The notes beneath the pieces are model-generated. The model had not been told where the DNA came from. It saw only the letters and a program-made list of their open reading frames with translations, and searched no databases. The translations under genes and the position numbers were made by a program. From positions 1 through 42,898 of the forward strand of contig NZ_ANNU01000061.1 in assembly GCF_000346615.1 (NCBI RefSeq): DNA of 42,898 bases, read 5' to 3'. Of this stretch, positions 1 to 8,228 are shown piece by piece. Position 1 is the stretch's first letter; each line of letters starts with the position of its first letter. This DNA is from Nafulsella turpanensis ZLM-10 (GTDB taxonomy: Bacteria > Bacteroidota > Bacteroidia > Cytophagales > Cyclobacteriaceae).

Positions 1-1253
1 TGCCCCTTGAGGAATTTACCCGCTCAATGGCCCGTGTATATTCATCCATAAAGTAGGTAATGTCGATTCTTTTTTCATGCTGCTTTCCGATGCAGCTTTC
101 CTTAAAAGGACAGCCTTTACAATCACTTCTGCGGGTGAAATACTGCCGCTGCTTTACCATGTTAGCAGCGAACTTAATCTTGTGGAAAGTAACTTTCCTG
201 TTATTCGGACACAGCCAATAATCCTCTTCTCGGTGGTAGGTGAATCCTTCAGGGCCTCCTTTGTAGGTGCCATGCACGGAAATAAAAGGTTCAATCTTTT
301 GCTCTTCCAGTAGGTGAAGATTCTCTCCAGAGCAGTAGCCGGCATCGGCTGCTATGGCCCCGCAGCACAAGCCCAGGTTAGTTAGCCTACCTTTCATTGC
401 TTCGATAATTCGCGGCAGGCACTGGCTATCTTTCTGCTCAGCCAAGTCAGCCTGGGTGTGGGTAATAACATGGTGAGCTGTATCAACAGAGAGCTGATTA
501 AAATAGCACAGCTGACAAGGCTTTCCTGGTTTTACAGCGATACGTGCATCAGGGTCTACAGGGGAGTAGTGGGTTTTATTGCTGGTAAACCTGTGCTCCT
601 TACTACCTGCTCCGGGTCTTTTATCCTTGCTCCACTTCTTTTGCCTGCTGGCTATCTCCTGAAGCTCCTCTTTTCTGGCAGAGATGCTTCGTTGCTGCCT
701 GCTGGATTTATCCTCCCTTGCAGGCCTGTGGGCTGTGCTTAGCTGATGACCCTGCTCCAACTTCTCCTCTGGCACCTTTAGCTCTAAAGAACTCATGGAA
801 GCATTGGCTTTGATGTAGGCTGAATCGATTGCCTGCACGTTTCCTGTTCCACAGCGGCAGCCACCATACCAGCATCTACACAAAGGGAAAGGATGTGAGT
901 GAAGAGTTTATCGAAGAGGTCTTTGCTCAGCCTTTGTCTGGTTCTGGAAACGGTGGAATGCCATGGCAAAGCTTCATCTAAGTTGTAGCCAAGGAAGTAG
1001 CGCAGGTCCAGCCTTAGACTGCATACTTCCATCAGCTTCCTGTCGGAGTCGATGTTCTCCAGGTGCTTAATCAGGCAGAGCTTGAAAAAGACCTCAGGGT
1101 CTATGCTCTTCTGTCCGCAGCTTTGGTACGTTCAGAAAGGAAATCCAGCCTGAGGAACTCCTTTAGCCGGTAATAGAGGTTGTGTTTTGGAACAGCCTCT
1201 GAAAGCGAAAAGCGAAACTGCTTCCGCTCCCGAAAAATCTTCCTGCCCTGCAT
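1..1253 (-). pseudogene. IS1182-like transposase, frameshifted and truncated by the window edge
   Basis: Read on the minus strand this is a DDE transposase of IS1182 type. It starts at an ATG at 1253 (MQGRKIFRERKQF), runs into a stop near 1110, and resumes in another frame as CGQKSIDPEVFFKLCLIKHL through LRYFLGYNLDEALPWHSTVS. A second shift lies near 845-875, after DAGMV, where the reading moves to VQAIDSAYIKANASMSSLEL. From there the frame is open to base 1, with recognisable DPDARIAVKPGKP, AADAGYCSGENLH and a cysteine cluster (SDCKGCPFKESC). The frameshifts mean no full-length protein can be made without recoding. The C-terminus and the far end of the element lie outside the window. It sits directly against the AT-rich gene array that follows. 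Confidence 0.85.
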
Positions 1254-1285
1254 CGCTTAAAAAGTTGTTCCTTACCTGCTAAACA

Positions 1286-1304
1286 ACTACTTTCAGAAAG
1301 TAGT
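1286..1304. repeat. Perfect palindrome just inside the IS end
   Basis: ACTACTTTC-A-GAAAGTAGT is a perfect 19-base palindrome 33 bases upstream of the transposase start. The adjoining bases read outward as GGTGGCTGTTGCAC on the minus strand, which resembles an IS1182-type terminal sequence, so the IS boundary is probably near 1312-1318. The palindrome is a plausible subterminal transposase-binding or hairpin site. The boundary is inferred, because the other terminus is not in the window. Confidence 0.5.
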
Positions 1305-1331
1305 GCAACAGCCACCCCAAGAAATATCAAC

Positions 1332-1436
1332 GGCTGGTTAGTTGGAGTATCTATTTTCCCTGTCCTTTACTACTTTAACGTAGGCGGATAGTTACCTGGC
1401 AATTTGCCTCAGCCGATCCTGTTTTTATTAACGCTA
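1332..1436 (+). repeat. Intergenic module, copy 0
   Basis: This stretch begins GGCTGGT and, exactly 49 bases later, carries TAGGCGGATAGTTACCTGG followed by ATTTGCCTCAGCCG and a T-rich run. The same order and the same 49-base spacing recur at 2398, ahead of the next gene. The imperfect inverted pair CTGG/CAG around ATTTGCC can form a small hairpin. Its left part seems to have been lost at the IS boundary. Confidence 0.6.
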
Positions 1437-1476
1437 CTGGTAATTGCTAACAAAATAACGCAACCAATCCTGAATT

Positions 1477-2379
1477 ATGAAAAAAATAAACAGGACAAAA
1501 TTATTCTTGATAATAGTTTTTGCAATTAGTTTCACAATAGCGGGAATTTACTACTTACTTGAAGGGACTGGCGTCGGTACCATTGGGTTTACAATATTTG
1601 GTCTTATTTACATGTATATACCCGCCATTTCGGTGGTCATTGTAAAGAAGTTTTTTTATAGGGAAAAGATTAAATTTGATTTGTTAATTTCTTTTAAAAT
1701 TAACAAATGGTTCTTTATTGCGTGGCTTCTTGTGCCTGTTATCATTTTTTCAACAATTGTCATCAACCTGATTTTGCCGGATGTTGCATACAATTCCGAA
1801 ATGTCGGGACTAGATAATCTATTGACTCCAGAACAGATTGAACAAAGGGAGCAGTCATTGAATTCTCTCCCAGTTAACTTACTTTGGCTTACTTTGCTTC
1901 AAGGATTGATAGCCGGATTAACTGTGAATGCACTGGCTGCTTTTGGAGAAGAACTTGCTTGGAGAGGGTTTTTCCTTAGGTCGTATGAATACATGAAATT
2001 CTTTAAAGCTGCAGTTATTATTGGCTTTATATGGGGAATATGGCATGCTCCATTAGTTTTAATGGGACACAACTATCCCCAGCACCTACAAATAGGTGTA
2101 TTCATGATGATTATCTTGAGTATCTTACTAACTCCAATTTTCCTGTACATAACTATCAAAGCAAAATCTGTAATTGCGGCATCCATTATGCATGGAACAA
2201 TGAATGCAATTGCTGGAATATCTATTATGTCTATTACTGGTGGAAATGACCTGACATCAGGAATAACCGGTTTGGCAGGATTTATAACATTGACTATATT
2301 TTTAATAGCTCTAATTATTTATGATTATAAAATAAGCAAGGATAAAATATTTATAAGCAAAATAAATAACTACCTGTAA
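1477..2379 (+). CDS. CPBP family intramembrane glutamic endopeptidase
   Basis: A 300-residue, very hydrophobic protein with about eight membrane segments. It carries the CPBP (Abi/Rce1-like) motifs: FGEELAWRGFF with E158, E159 and R163, then FIWGIWHAPL with H190, then SIMHGTMNA with H239. These residues form the catalytic site of Rce1-type membrane proteases. In bacteria such proteins are linked to bacteriocin self-immunity or membrane protein processing, but the substrate here is unknown. The gene is AT-rich, unlike the chromosomal genes after 4860, and is flanked on both sides by the related intergenic modules, which suggests it arrived as a single-gene mobile unit. Start is the first ATG after the module. 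Confidence 0.9.
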   Translation: MKKINRTKLFLIIVFAISFTIAGIYYLLEGTGVGTIGFTIFGLIYMYIPAISVVIVKKFFYREKIKFDLLISFKINKWFFIAWLLVPVIIFSTIVINLILPDVAYNSEMSGLDNLLTPEQIEQREQSLNSLPVNLLWLTLLQGLIAGLTVNALAAFGEELAWRGFFLRSYEYMKFFKAAVIIGFIWGIWHAPLVLMGHNYPQHLQIGVFMMIILSILLTPIFLYITIKAKSVIAASIMHGTMNAIAGISIMSITGGNDLTSGITGLAGFITLTIFLIALIIYDYKISKDKIFISKINNYL

Positions 2380-2397
2380 CACGAGACTACAATCTAT

Positions 2398-2495
2398 GGC
2401 TGGTGCGTACGTGACTGATATTTTTAGCATTTTACTATCTTTATCTTAGGCAGATAGTAAGCTGGTGATTTGCCCAGCCGCTGTTATCTTTATCA
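2398..2495 (+). repeat. Intergenic module, copy 1
   Basis: GGCTGGT at 2398 is followed 49 bases later by TAGGCAGATAGTAAGCTGG and then ATTTGCCCAGCCG and CACCGTTA, matching copy 0 in order and spacing. CTGG and CCAG flank a short loop. It lies between the CPBP gene and the next small gene and ends 15 bases before that gene's ATG. Confidence 0.65.
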
Positions 2496-2510
2496 CCGTT
2501 AAAACCCACC

Positions 2511-2810
2511 ATGAAAAGGTATAGCTTCATAATATTCTTACTGATTCTTTTACTGCCGGTTTCTTCATATGGGACGGTGGATTATTTGTCAGTAAATCAC
2601 GTGACAAAAGAATATTATTGGGGTAACGAAGATAATGAGACAGGATGGATAGGCTGGGAAACCGTTCCAGAGGGACAACTTGATACTGCTGAAGAAGAGT
2701 TTGAAGAATTAGGATATACAAGGGCTCTTAATCCATTCAAAATAGAATCAATTCTAATCTTGGCTATAGGGGTTTCTGTATTCGGTATATATTTTTTTGA
2801 GAGGAAATAA
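2511..2810 (+). CDS. Small hypothetical protein with signal sequence and C-terminal membrane segment
   Basis: A 99-residue protein I do not recognise. Residues 1-21 are a hydrophobic signal sequence, followed by a Tyr/Trp/Glu-rich extracytoplasmic stretch (YYWGNEDNETGWIGWETVPE, then an acidic EEEFEELGY). A hydrophobic segment (ILILAIGVSVFGIYFF) lies near the C-terminus, just before ERK. That topology suggests a small envelope protein with about 55 exposed residues. It is AT-rich and sits alone between two copies of the intergenic module, in the same direction as its neighbours. No function can be assigned. Confidence 0.65.
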   Translation: MKRYSFIIFLLILLLPVSSYGTVDYLSVNHVTKEYYWGNEDNETGWIGWETVPEGQLDTAEEEFEELGYTRALNPFKIESILILAIGVSVFGIYFFERK

Positions 2811-2841
2811 GAAGAAATTGAGTACCAGATAAAATCGCTAC

Positions 2842-2950
2842 GGCTGGTATGCCGGAAGAGATAATTATGCTGCTCTTTTATTATCTTCACCTAGGTGGAG
2901 AGTAACTACCCCTTTTACTTTTAAATCTGTACTGAATTTGGTATTAGCAT
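2842..2950 (+). repeat. Intergenic module, copy 2
   Basis: GGCTGGT at 2842 is followed 50 bases later by TAGGTGGAGAGTAACTACC, preceded by TTATTATCTTCAC, which aligns with the TACTATCTTTATCT of copy 1. On the gene side the arms TACCAG (2823-2828) and CTGGTA (2844-2849) are inverted complements. It is more diverged than copies 0 and 1 and ends in ATGTTAAAA just before the ASCH gene. Confidence 0.55.
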
Positions 2951-2961
2951 GTTAAAAAGAT

Positions 2962-3441
2962 ATGAGTGAAATAAAAGAGAGTTGTAATTCTGTAGAAACT
3001 TTATGGAAAGATTTCCTAAAGGGGAATCCTGATAATAAGGTTAAGGAAACTCCGGTATCTTTTTATTTCTGTGACAATGAAAAAGACGCAAATGAATGTG
3101 CGGAATTAGTTGTCAAAGGAATAAAACAAGCTACAGCAACTTCTCTTTGGTGGTTTGAGAAAAACAAGGAGAATTTGCCAGAAGTCGGCAACCAGTACAT
3201 TATAACTGATTGGAATGGAAATGCCAAAGCAATTATTGAGACTACTAAAGTAGTCCTAACACCCTATAATGAAATTACACCTGAGTTTGCACAAACTGAA
3301 GGAGAAGGAGATAAGTCATTAGCGTACTGGAAAAGAGTTCACCAGGCATTTTACACAAGAGAAATGGAGCCTTATGGAGAAGAATTTGATGAAAGTATGA
3401 TAATTGTGTGTGAATATTTTAAAACGATTTTTAAAAAGTAA
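2962..3441 (+). CDS. ASCH domain-containing protein
   Basis: A 159-residue soluble protein matching the single-domain ASCH family (PUA-like fold, thought to bind RNA or nucleotides). Recognisable stretches are VVKGIKQATATSLWWFE in the N-terminal half, then LPEVGNQYIITDWNGNAKAI, IIETTKVVLTPYNEI, and the C-terminal EGEGDKSLAYWKRVHQAFY. The length is normal for the family and there is no signal peptide, so it should be cytoplasmic. Close relatives are annotated only as ASCH proteins, so the substrate is unknown. It is AT-rich and lies between related intergenic modules, like the preceding genes. Confidence 0.85.
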   Translation: MSEIKESCNSVETLWKDFLKGNPDNKVKETPVSFYFCDNEKDANECAELVVKGIKQATATSLWWFEKNKENLPEVGNQYIITDWNGNAKAIIETTKVVLTPYNEITPEFAQTEGEGDKSLAYWKRVHQAFYTREMEPYGEEFDESMIIVCEYFKTIFKK

Positions 3442-3445
3442 AACG

Positions 3446-3575
3446 CAGTACAGCAATGCGATAGCTTATCGGGCATGTACTGGAAACTCAGGCTTCCAGG
3501 CCATTTATAAGCCAAACAGCCAACAGAAACTAAGGTGTCCTTAACTGCCCAACACCCAGTTTGCAAACCGTTAAC
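3446..3575 (+). repeat. Diverged intergenic module, copy 3, with a hairpin
   Basis: Just after the ASCH stop codon, CAGTACA (3446-3452) and TGTACTG (3476-3482) are exact inverted complements, and ATGCGATA and TATCGGGCAT inside them pair imperfectly. About 50 bases further on, CTAAGGTGTCCTTAACTGCCC resembles CTAGGTGGAGAGTAACTACCC of copy 2. The unit ends in AACCGTTAACCC, like the CACCGTTA of copy 1. Homology to the other copies is weaker and partly inferred. Confidence 0.4.
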
Positions 3576-3593
3576 CCAATAAAATAACCAAGT

Positions 3594-4145
3594 ATGAGAA
3601 CAAGCTTCTTCCTTCTCTTCTTTTTGTTAAGTGTTCAGTTATTTGCCCAGGAGGTTGATAAACCTTTTGATCTCAGATTTGGGTTAGGTACATCTTTACT
3701 TGGGTCTGGCGACATACTTACAATAACTTTAGAGAATGAATTAAACTATAAGCTAACAAAATATTTTACCACTGGTTTGTCATTGAATTATGGTAGAAGC
3801 AATAATGGAGTTTATGGAACAACATCATATATACAGGGAAACCTAAATGTATTCATCTCTCCATTTAAGAATACCAGGAAAAATGATTTTAGAATAGGTA
3901 CAGGTGTATCTTTATATAATGTGTCAGATACTCATTTACTCTATAGGTGGTTTGATTCATCTGGGGAATTGGTGGAGATTAACTATGATGTGGATGTGAG
4001 GAAGTCCTATGGGTATAACATCATTCTTGAAGATACTTATTCCATCAATAGTAAACTCCTTTTAGGACTCAGGCTTTTTACTCAACCCTATTTGAACGGA
4101 GACATAAATTCCGGAGTATTATTAAAGTTTGGTGTGAAATTATAA
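3594..4145 (+). CDS. Small secreted protein, probable outer-membrane beta-barrel
   Basis: A 183-residue protein with a clear signal peptide (FFLLFFLLSVQLFAQ, cleavage after about residue 19). The mature part is rich in alternating polar and hydrophobic stretches with Gly, Tyr and Asn turns (LRFGLGTSLLG, FTTGLSLNYGRSNNG, LLGLRLFTQPYL, GVLLKFGVKL). It ends in a hydrophobic beta strand, as outer-membrane barrels do. No family was recognised. The length suits a barrel of roughly eight strands. It is AT-rich and follows the fourth intergenic module, in the same direction as the rest of the array. Confidence 0.65.
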   Translation: MRTSFFLLFFLLSVQLFAQEVDKPFDLRFGLGTSLLGSGDILTITLENELNYKLTKYFTTGLSLNYGRSNNGVYGTTSYIQGNLNVFISPFKNTRKNDFRIGTGVSLYNVSDTHLLYRWFDSSGELVEINYDVDVRKSYGYNIILEDTYSINSKLLLGLRLFTQPYLNGDINSGVLLKFGVKL

Positions 4146-4205
4146 TAACTGGGGCTAACCGTTGACAGAGGTTGTATGATATTTGGAAGACAAACAAAAG
4201 CTGCT

Positions 4206-4787
4206 ATGAAGAACCTTTTCCTACTTGCATGTTTTTTCTTTATAGTGTCATGCTCGAAAGAAGATGACCCAGAATATACTACCCCTATTTCAGGACACTA
4301 TAAAGTGACATCCATTCAATCAGATATAAGTGCTGATTTGAATAATGATGGTATAAAATCAAATAATATTTTTGAGGAAATTGCCAGCCCCCATTATGGG
4401 AAAGATGGAAAGCAGGTTTCTTATTTCAATTTTGATTCTCATGGGAGTTACTTAGAAGTAAGGCCATTGGAATCCAGCCGGAATAATGCGAAAATAATTT
4501 CTTTTAAATTTCCAAGCCAGCATATCGAGTACTTCACAAATGGGACTCCTTATCTTGTGATGTATGTAAGAGCTTTCATCCATTATAGATATGAGCTGAA
4601 TCAGGAAAGTAACTTCTTTCAGCTAATTAATACAAATCCTGACTATGATGAGAATGGAAATTTAAAGTCGCTAGAGCTGCTGGAAAACAAGGATTTGAAA
4701 TTGCTTTTAACAAAGCAGGTATTCGATTTTGTTGAGATGGATTGGGTTGAATTAAATATGACTGTGATTTATAAAAAAGTAGAATAG
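4206..4787 (+). CDS. Hypothetical lipoprotein
   Basis: The ATG at 4206 is chosen over one at 4176 because it gives a proper lipoprotein signal: MKNLFLLACFFFIVSC, with lipobox cysteine at about residue 16, followed by SKEDDPE. The mature protein of about 180 residues begins ISGHYKVTSIQSD and contains DLNNDGIKSNNIFEEI, a phrase common in lipocalin-like lipoproteins of Bacteroidota. It ends in beta-rich sequence. It is the last member of the AT-rich co-oriented group. The 60-base gap before it holds CTAACCGTTGAC, which echoes the ends of the upstream modules. Function unknown. Confidence 0.7.
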   Translation: MKNLFLLACFFFIVSCSKEDDPEYTTPISGHYKVTSIQSDISADLNNDGIKSNNIFEEIASPHYGKDGKQVSYFNFDSHGSYLEVRPLESSRNNAKIISFKFPSQHIEYFTNGTPYLVMYVRAFIHYRYELNQESNFFQLINTNPDYDENGNLKSLELLENKDLKLLLTKQVFDFVEMDWVELNMTVIYKKVE

Positions 4788-4861
4788 CCTCTGCCAACAC
4801 CAAAAATAACAAAAACCGCTCACTGGAGTAGCAATTTTCACTCATCTCCACCATCCAACTA

Positions 4862-5908
4862 TCATCCAGCCTGTTTTTCCACCTCTTTCTTTACGGCTGG
4901 TGCCACTACTGTCCCGAGTAGCTCTATAGCACGCAAAACTTTGGCATGAGGCAGGGTGCCTACACTGATGTGGAACAGGAAACGGGTATTGCCAAAAAGC
5001 TCATACTCCCACAGTATCTTGTCAATAACCTGCTGAGGGCTGCCTACCAGCAAGGAGCCCTGCGGAGAGCGCATATAATCATACTGCTCTCTGTTCATGG
5101 GAGACCATCCCCGTTCCCGACCAATCTTGCTCATTAAGTAGGCGTAAGGCCCGTAAAATTCGTCAGCTGCCTGCTGCGAATCATCTGCAATATAGCCGTG
5201 AGAATTAATAGCCAGCTGAAAATCTGACTGCTGATGACCACTCTCTTTAAAGGTTTTTTTATAAAGCTCTGTAAAAGGCACAAAGCGCTCCGGCATTCCG
5301 CCGATAATTGCCAGGGCCATGGGCAGGCCCTTACCGGCAGCCCTTACTACCGATTCGGGTGTGCCTCCCACGGCTATCCACACAGGGAGCTCCTGCTGGT
5401 AAGGGCGCGGATAAACGCCCCTGTTGTCAATCGATGGCCGGTGTTTTCCTTTCCAGCTGATTTTCTCATGCTTGTTTAACCGGAGAAGCAGGTCCAGCTT
5501 TTCGGCAAAAAGCGTGTCATAGTCTGCCAGGTCATTTCCAAAAAGGGGGAAGGATTCAATAAATGAGCCTCTGCCGGCCATTATTTCAGCCCTGCCTTTC
5601 GAAAGCAGGTCTACATGGGCAAAATCCTGGAAAATACGCACCGGATCATCAGAGCTCAGCACCGTTACGGCACTGGAAAGCCGGATGTTGTTGGTTTTAA
5701 CAGCGGCCGCTGCCAGCACCACCGCCGGGGAAGAAACAATAAAATCGGGCCGGTGATGCTCTCCGATAGAGAAAATATCCAGGCCCAGCTGGTCCGACAG
5801 TGCAATTTCTTCCATAAGATTCATCATCCTTTCGTGGGGACTAAGCAGTTGTCCGCTTGCCGGGTCAGGAGTATTTTCTACGAAGGTGGTTATGCCTATT
5901 TCCATCAT
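4862..5908 (-). CDS. LLM class flavin-dependent oxidoreductase (luciferase-like monooxygenase)
   Basis: A 348-residue protein of the bacterial luciferase-like family, which uses reduced flavin (FMN or F420) to oxidise small molecules. It starts MEIGITTFVENTPD and has the typical SIGEHHRPDFIVSSPAVVLAA, IRLSSAVTVLSSDDPVRIFQD and GRAEIMAGRGSFIESFPLFG stretches, then PVWIAVGGTPESVVRAA and a C-terminal GSPQQVIDKILWE. This pattern fits the subgroup often annotated as putative LLM oxidoreductases with no known substrate. It marks the switch to GC-richer chromosomal DNA. It is divergent from the pirin gene across about 146 bases, so the two may share a control region, which would suit a redox-related pair. 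Confidence 0.9.
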   Translation of the reverse strand: MMEIGITTFVENTPDPASGQLLSPHERMMNLMEEIALSDQLGLDIFSIGEHHRPDFIVSSPAVVLAAAAVKTNNIRLSSAVTVLSSDDPVRIFQDFAHVDLLSKGRAEIMAGRGSFIESFPLFGNDLADYDTLFAEKLDLLLRLNKHEKISWKGKHRPSIDNRGVYPRPYQQELPVWIAVGGTPESVVRAAGKGLPMALAIIGGMPERFVPFTELYKKTFKESGHQQSDFQLAINSHGYIADDSQQAADEFYGPYAYLMSKIGRERGWSPMNREQYDYMRSPQGSLLVGSPQQVIDKILWEYELFGNTRFLFHISVGTLPHAKVLRAIELLGTVVAPAVKKEVEKQAG

Positions 5909-6054
5909 TAATGCTGTTGTTTCTTTCTGTCATAAATAAAGGAAACCTTCTAAATGTTCTAAGGGAGAGGCAAAAGCATTGGGAGAAGGCCTGTTTCTGT
6001 AAACCTTTTTCTGGTAGTGCATCTTTAGAGAAAGTAGACATAATAAAAACAGCT

Positions 6055-6969
6055 ATGCTGGACATCGTAATTGGAGCCCGAAAAGCTTCCCTGGGTACTG
6101 GAATGGGCGTGCAGCGGATTCTTCCCTTTCGGCTGAGAAGGATGGTGGGTCCCTTTATTTTTATGGATCATGCAGGTCCGGTGGAGGTACAGCCCTCCTT
6201 AATTCCGTCCATAGATGTATTGCCGCATCCCCACATTGGCCTGTCTACCGTTAGCTATTTATTTGGCGGGCAGGTAACGCATCGTGACAGCCTTGGGGTG
6301 AAGCAGGTCATCCGGCCGGGAGAAGTGAACTGGATGACGGCCGGAAGCGGCATTGCCCATTCCGAACGTTTCGAGGAGCCGGAAGCATTGGCGGGCGGCG
6401 CACTGGAAATGATTCAGACCTGGGTGGCCCTTCCGGAGAAGGATGAAGAAGCGGCCCCTTCTTTTGAAAACTATCAGCCTGAACAGCTCCCGGTATTTAC
6501 CGACAAGGGAATCTGGATGCGGCTGATAGCAGGAGAGGCATTTGGCCTGAAAAACAAGGTAAAAACACATTCTCCTCTGTTTTACCTGCACATTGTGCTG
6601 GAGAAGGGAGCCAGCTTTGGCTTGCCGGCCGGCCACACCGAAAGAGGCATATACATAGTCAAAGGGACCCTGGAGGTTTCGGGTCGAATCTATACAGCAG
6701 GGCAAATGCTCGTATTTACAAAAGGAGTAGATCCTGCTATAAAAGCTGCCGAAAAATGCACCCTCATGATGCTGGGAGGAGAGCCGCTGGGGGAAAGGTA
6801 TATCTGGTGGAATTTTGTTTCTTCCAGGAAAGAACGGATAGAACAGGCCAAGGCAGACTGGAAAGAAGGCAGGATTCTTTTGCCCCCTTCAGATAATAGA
6901 GAATTCATTCCACTACCGGAAGATCGCTCCAGGCCTGCCGGCAGCCCACCCCCGCAGGCCCTTTCCTGA
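6055..6969 (+). CDS. Pirin family protein
   Basis: A 304-residue bicupin. The ATG at 6055 is preferred because the family homology starts at MLDIVIGARKASLGTGMGVQ; an upstream extension to 5857 overlaps the divergent gene and looks non-coding. The N-terminal cupin carries the metal-binding residues: HPH in DVLPHPHIGLSTVSYLF, and H and E in GSGIAHSERFE. The second cupin includes AGHTERGIYIVKGTLEVSG. Pirins bind Fe(II) or other metals; some act as quercetin dioxygenases and others as regulators, so the role here is open. The tail contains the typical RYIWWNFVSSRKERIEQAKADW. Confidence 0.9.
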   Translation: MLDIVIGARKASLGTGMGVQRILPFRLRRMVGPFIFMDHAGPVEVQPSLIPSIDVLPHPHIGLSTVSYLFGGQVTHRDSLGVKQVIRPGEVNWMTAGSGIAHSERFEEPEALAGGALEMIQTWVALPEKDEEAAPSFENYQPEQLPVFTDKGIWMRLIAGEAFGLKNKVKTHSPLFYLHIVLEKGASFGLPAGHTERGIYIVKGTLEVSGRIYTAGQMLVFTKGVDPAIKAAEKCTLMMLGGEPLGERYIWWNFVSSRKERIEQAKADWKEGRILLPPSDNREFIPLPEDRSRPAGSPPPQALS

Positions 6970-7068
6970 GATACCTCCCGGCGACCCGGATTACCATTTT
7001 AAGGCGGTGCCATGCGTGATTTAAATGAAGGGAGAGGTATAGAAGAGCTATTTTTCCCGGCCTCCACT

Positions 7069-8046
7069 TTATTCCTGCAGGCTGTCTGCCATAACAAGCG
7101 GGAGCCTTAGTTCATAGGCCTTATTCCTTGGAATTTCCAGCTCATATTTAGAGGTGTTATTGAACCATGGATTCAGGATGCGCAGCTCTTTATAGGTGGT
7201 GTGGTGCCTTTTAGCAAAATCGACCAGGTTATCAATATCTTCATCCACCACTATGGTAGTAAAGGTATAAGGCTTATATTTTTCCTCCGGTTTCAGGAAG
7301 TAGCCATAAGCTTCGGGGTTTTCCAGTATTAGCTTAAGGGCAATAATGCGGTATACATAGCGGGCGGTTTCCTTGTTCAGGTGCAGGTCGAAGAAATTAT
7401 CCACCTGTTGCTCCTCCAGCAGCTCCTTAATGCCCCTCATACCCCGGTTATAGGAAGCGGCCACCAGTGGCCAGTCATTAAATTCCACATAAGCTTCCCT
7501 CAGGTATTTAGTCGCTGCTTCGGTCGCCAGCTTTGGGTCGCGGCGCATATCAACCGAGCGGTCCACCTCCAGGTCGTATTCCTCGGCGGTCGATTTCATA
7601 AACTGCCACATGCCCATGGCTCCGGCAAAGGATACAGCATTATTGTCCAGCTCACTTTCTGCCACAGCGAGGTAAAGAAAGTCCACCGGCACCAGGTTAT
7701 CGTGCAGCGTCTTTTCAATGAGCGGTCGCCAGCGTTCCACCTCCTTCAGGATGGTCATGGTATGGGAGTGGAAAAAAGTATTTACCACCAGTTCATACTC
7801 CAGTGCCTCTCTTACATCGTGCCGGTGCAGGGGTATGGTATCACCGGCAAAGGTTACGACCTCAGGTACCGGAGGGGAGCTTACGTACTGTGGCGGGCGC
7901 GGATGGGCCGGGGTGCCGGTTTCTACCTCCACCTCCATACTCCTGTCTTCGAAATCCTGTGGTTGCAGGGGAGGGGTCGAAGGCTCTTCGGGGGTACAAC
8001 TGAAAAGAAAAAGGAGGGAAAGGAATGGAAGAAGTGGGCGTTTCAA
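7069..8046 (-). CDS. Lytic transglycosylase lipoprotein (SLT domain, MltD-like)
   Basis: An SLT-domain murein transglycosylase. The open frame extends back to a TTG at 8133, but a TTG at 8046 gives a compact lipoprotein signal (LKRPLLPFLSLLFLFSC, then TPEEPSTPP), so I choose it; no ATG is available upstream of the domain. After a Pro-rich linker comes the catalytic domain: LYLAVAESELDNNAVSFAGA with the catalytic Glu in AESEL, then GMWQFMKSTAEEYDLEVD and VAASYNRG, all standard for SLT family 1. The C-terminus (VVDEDIDNLVDFAKRHHTTY then ELRILNPWF) looks like a single LysM peptidoglycan-binding unit. It probably remodels the wall from the outer membrane. Confidence 0.85.
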   Translation of the reverse strand: MKRPLLPFLSLLFLFSCTPEEPSTPPLQPQDFEDRSMEVEVETGTPAHPRPPQYVSSPPVPEVVTFAGDTIPLHRHDVREALEYELVVNTFFHSHTMTILKEVERWRPLIEKTLHDNLVPVDFLYLAVAESELDNNAVSFAGAMGMWQFMKSTAEEYDLEVDRSVDMRRDPKLATEAATKYLREAYVEFNDWPLVAASYNRGMRGIKELLEEQQVDNFFDLHLNKETARYVYRIIALKLILENPEAYGYFLKPEEKYKPYTFTTIVVDEDIDNLVDFAKRHHTTYKELRILNPWFNNTSKYELEIPRNKAYELRLPLVMADSLQE

Positions 8047-8228
8047 AAGAATTAAGTTTTTGAAGGTTATTTTTACAAGTAAACAGGAATATCTGAAACA
8101 GCTGGTAATTTGCTGTTTATCAGGTATTCGCAAAAGTAAAGCGGAAAAATGAGCTGATGCCCTTTTCAGGATAAAATATTTTTAGTTTTTGGTTCAGAAA
8201 TGGAAGGTTCACCCGCCGGAGAAATGAT

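Noticed and set aside
458-742. 94-residue plus-strand frame
   Set aside because: It is the complement of the transposase coding strand.
5857-6054. N-terminal extension of the pirin gene
   Set aside because: It overlaps the divergent LLM gene, does not look like protein, and family homology starts at 6055.
6970-7041. ATACCTCCC...GGGAGAGGTAT inverted arms between pirin and the SLT gene
   Set aside because: The arms are short, interrupted and about 50 bases apart without a T-run, so a terminator call is not supported.
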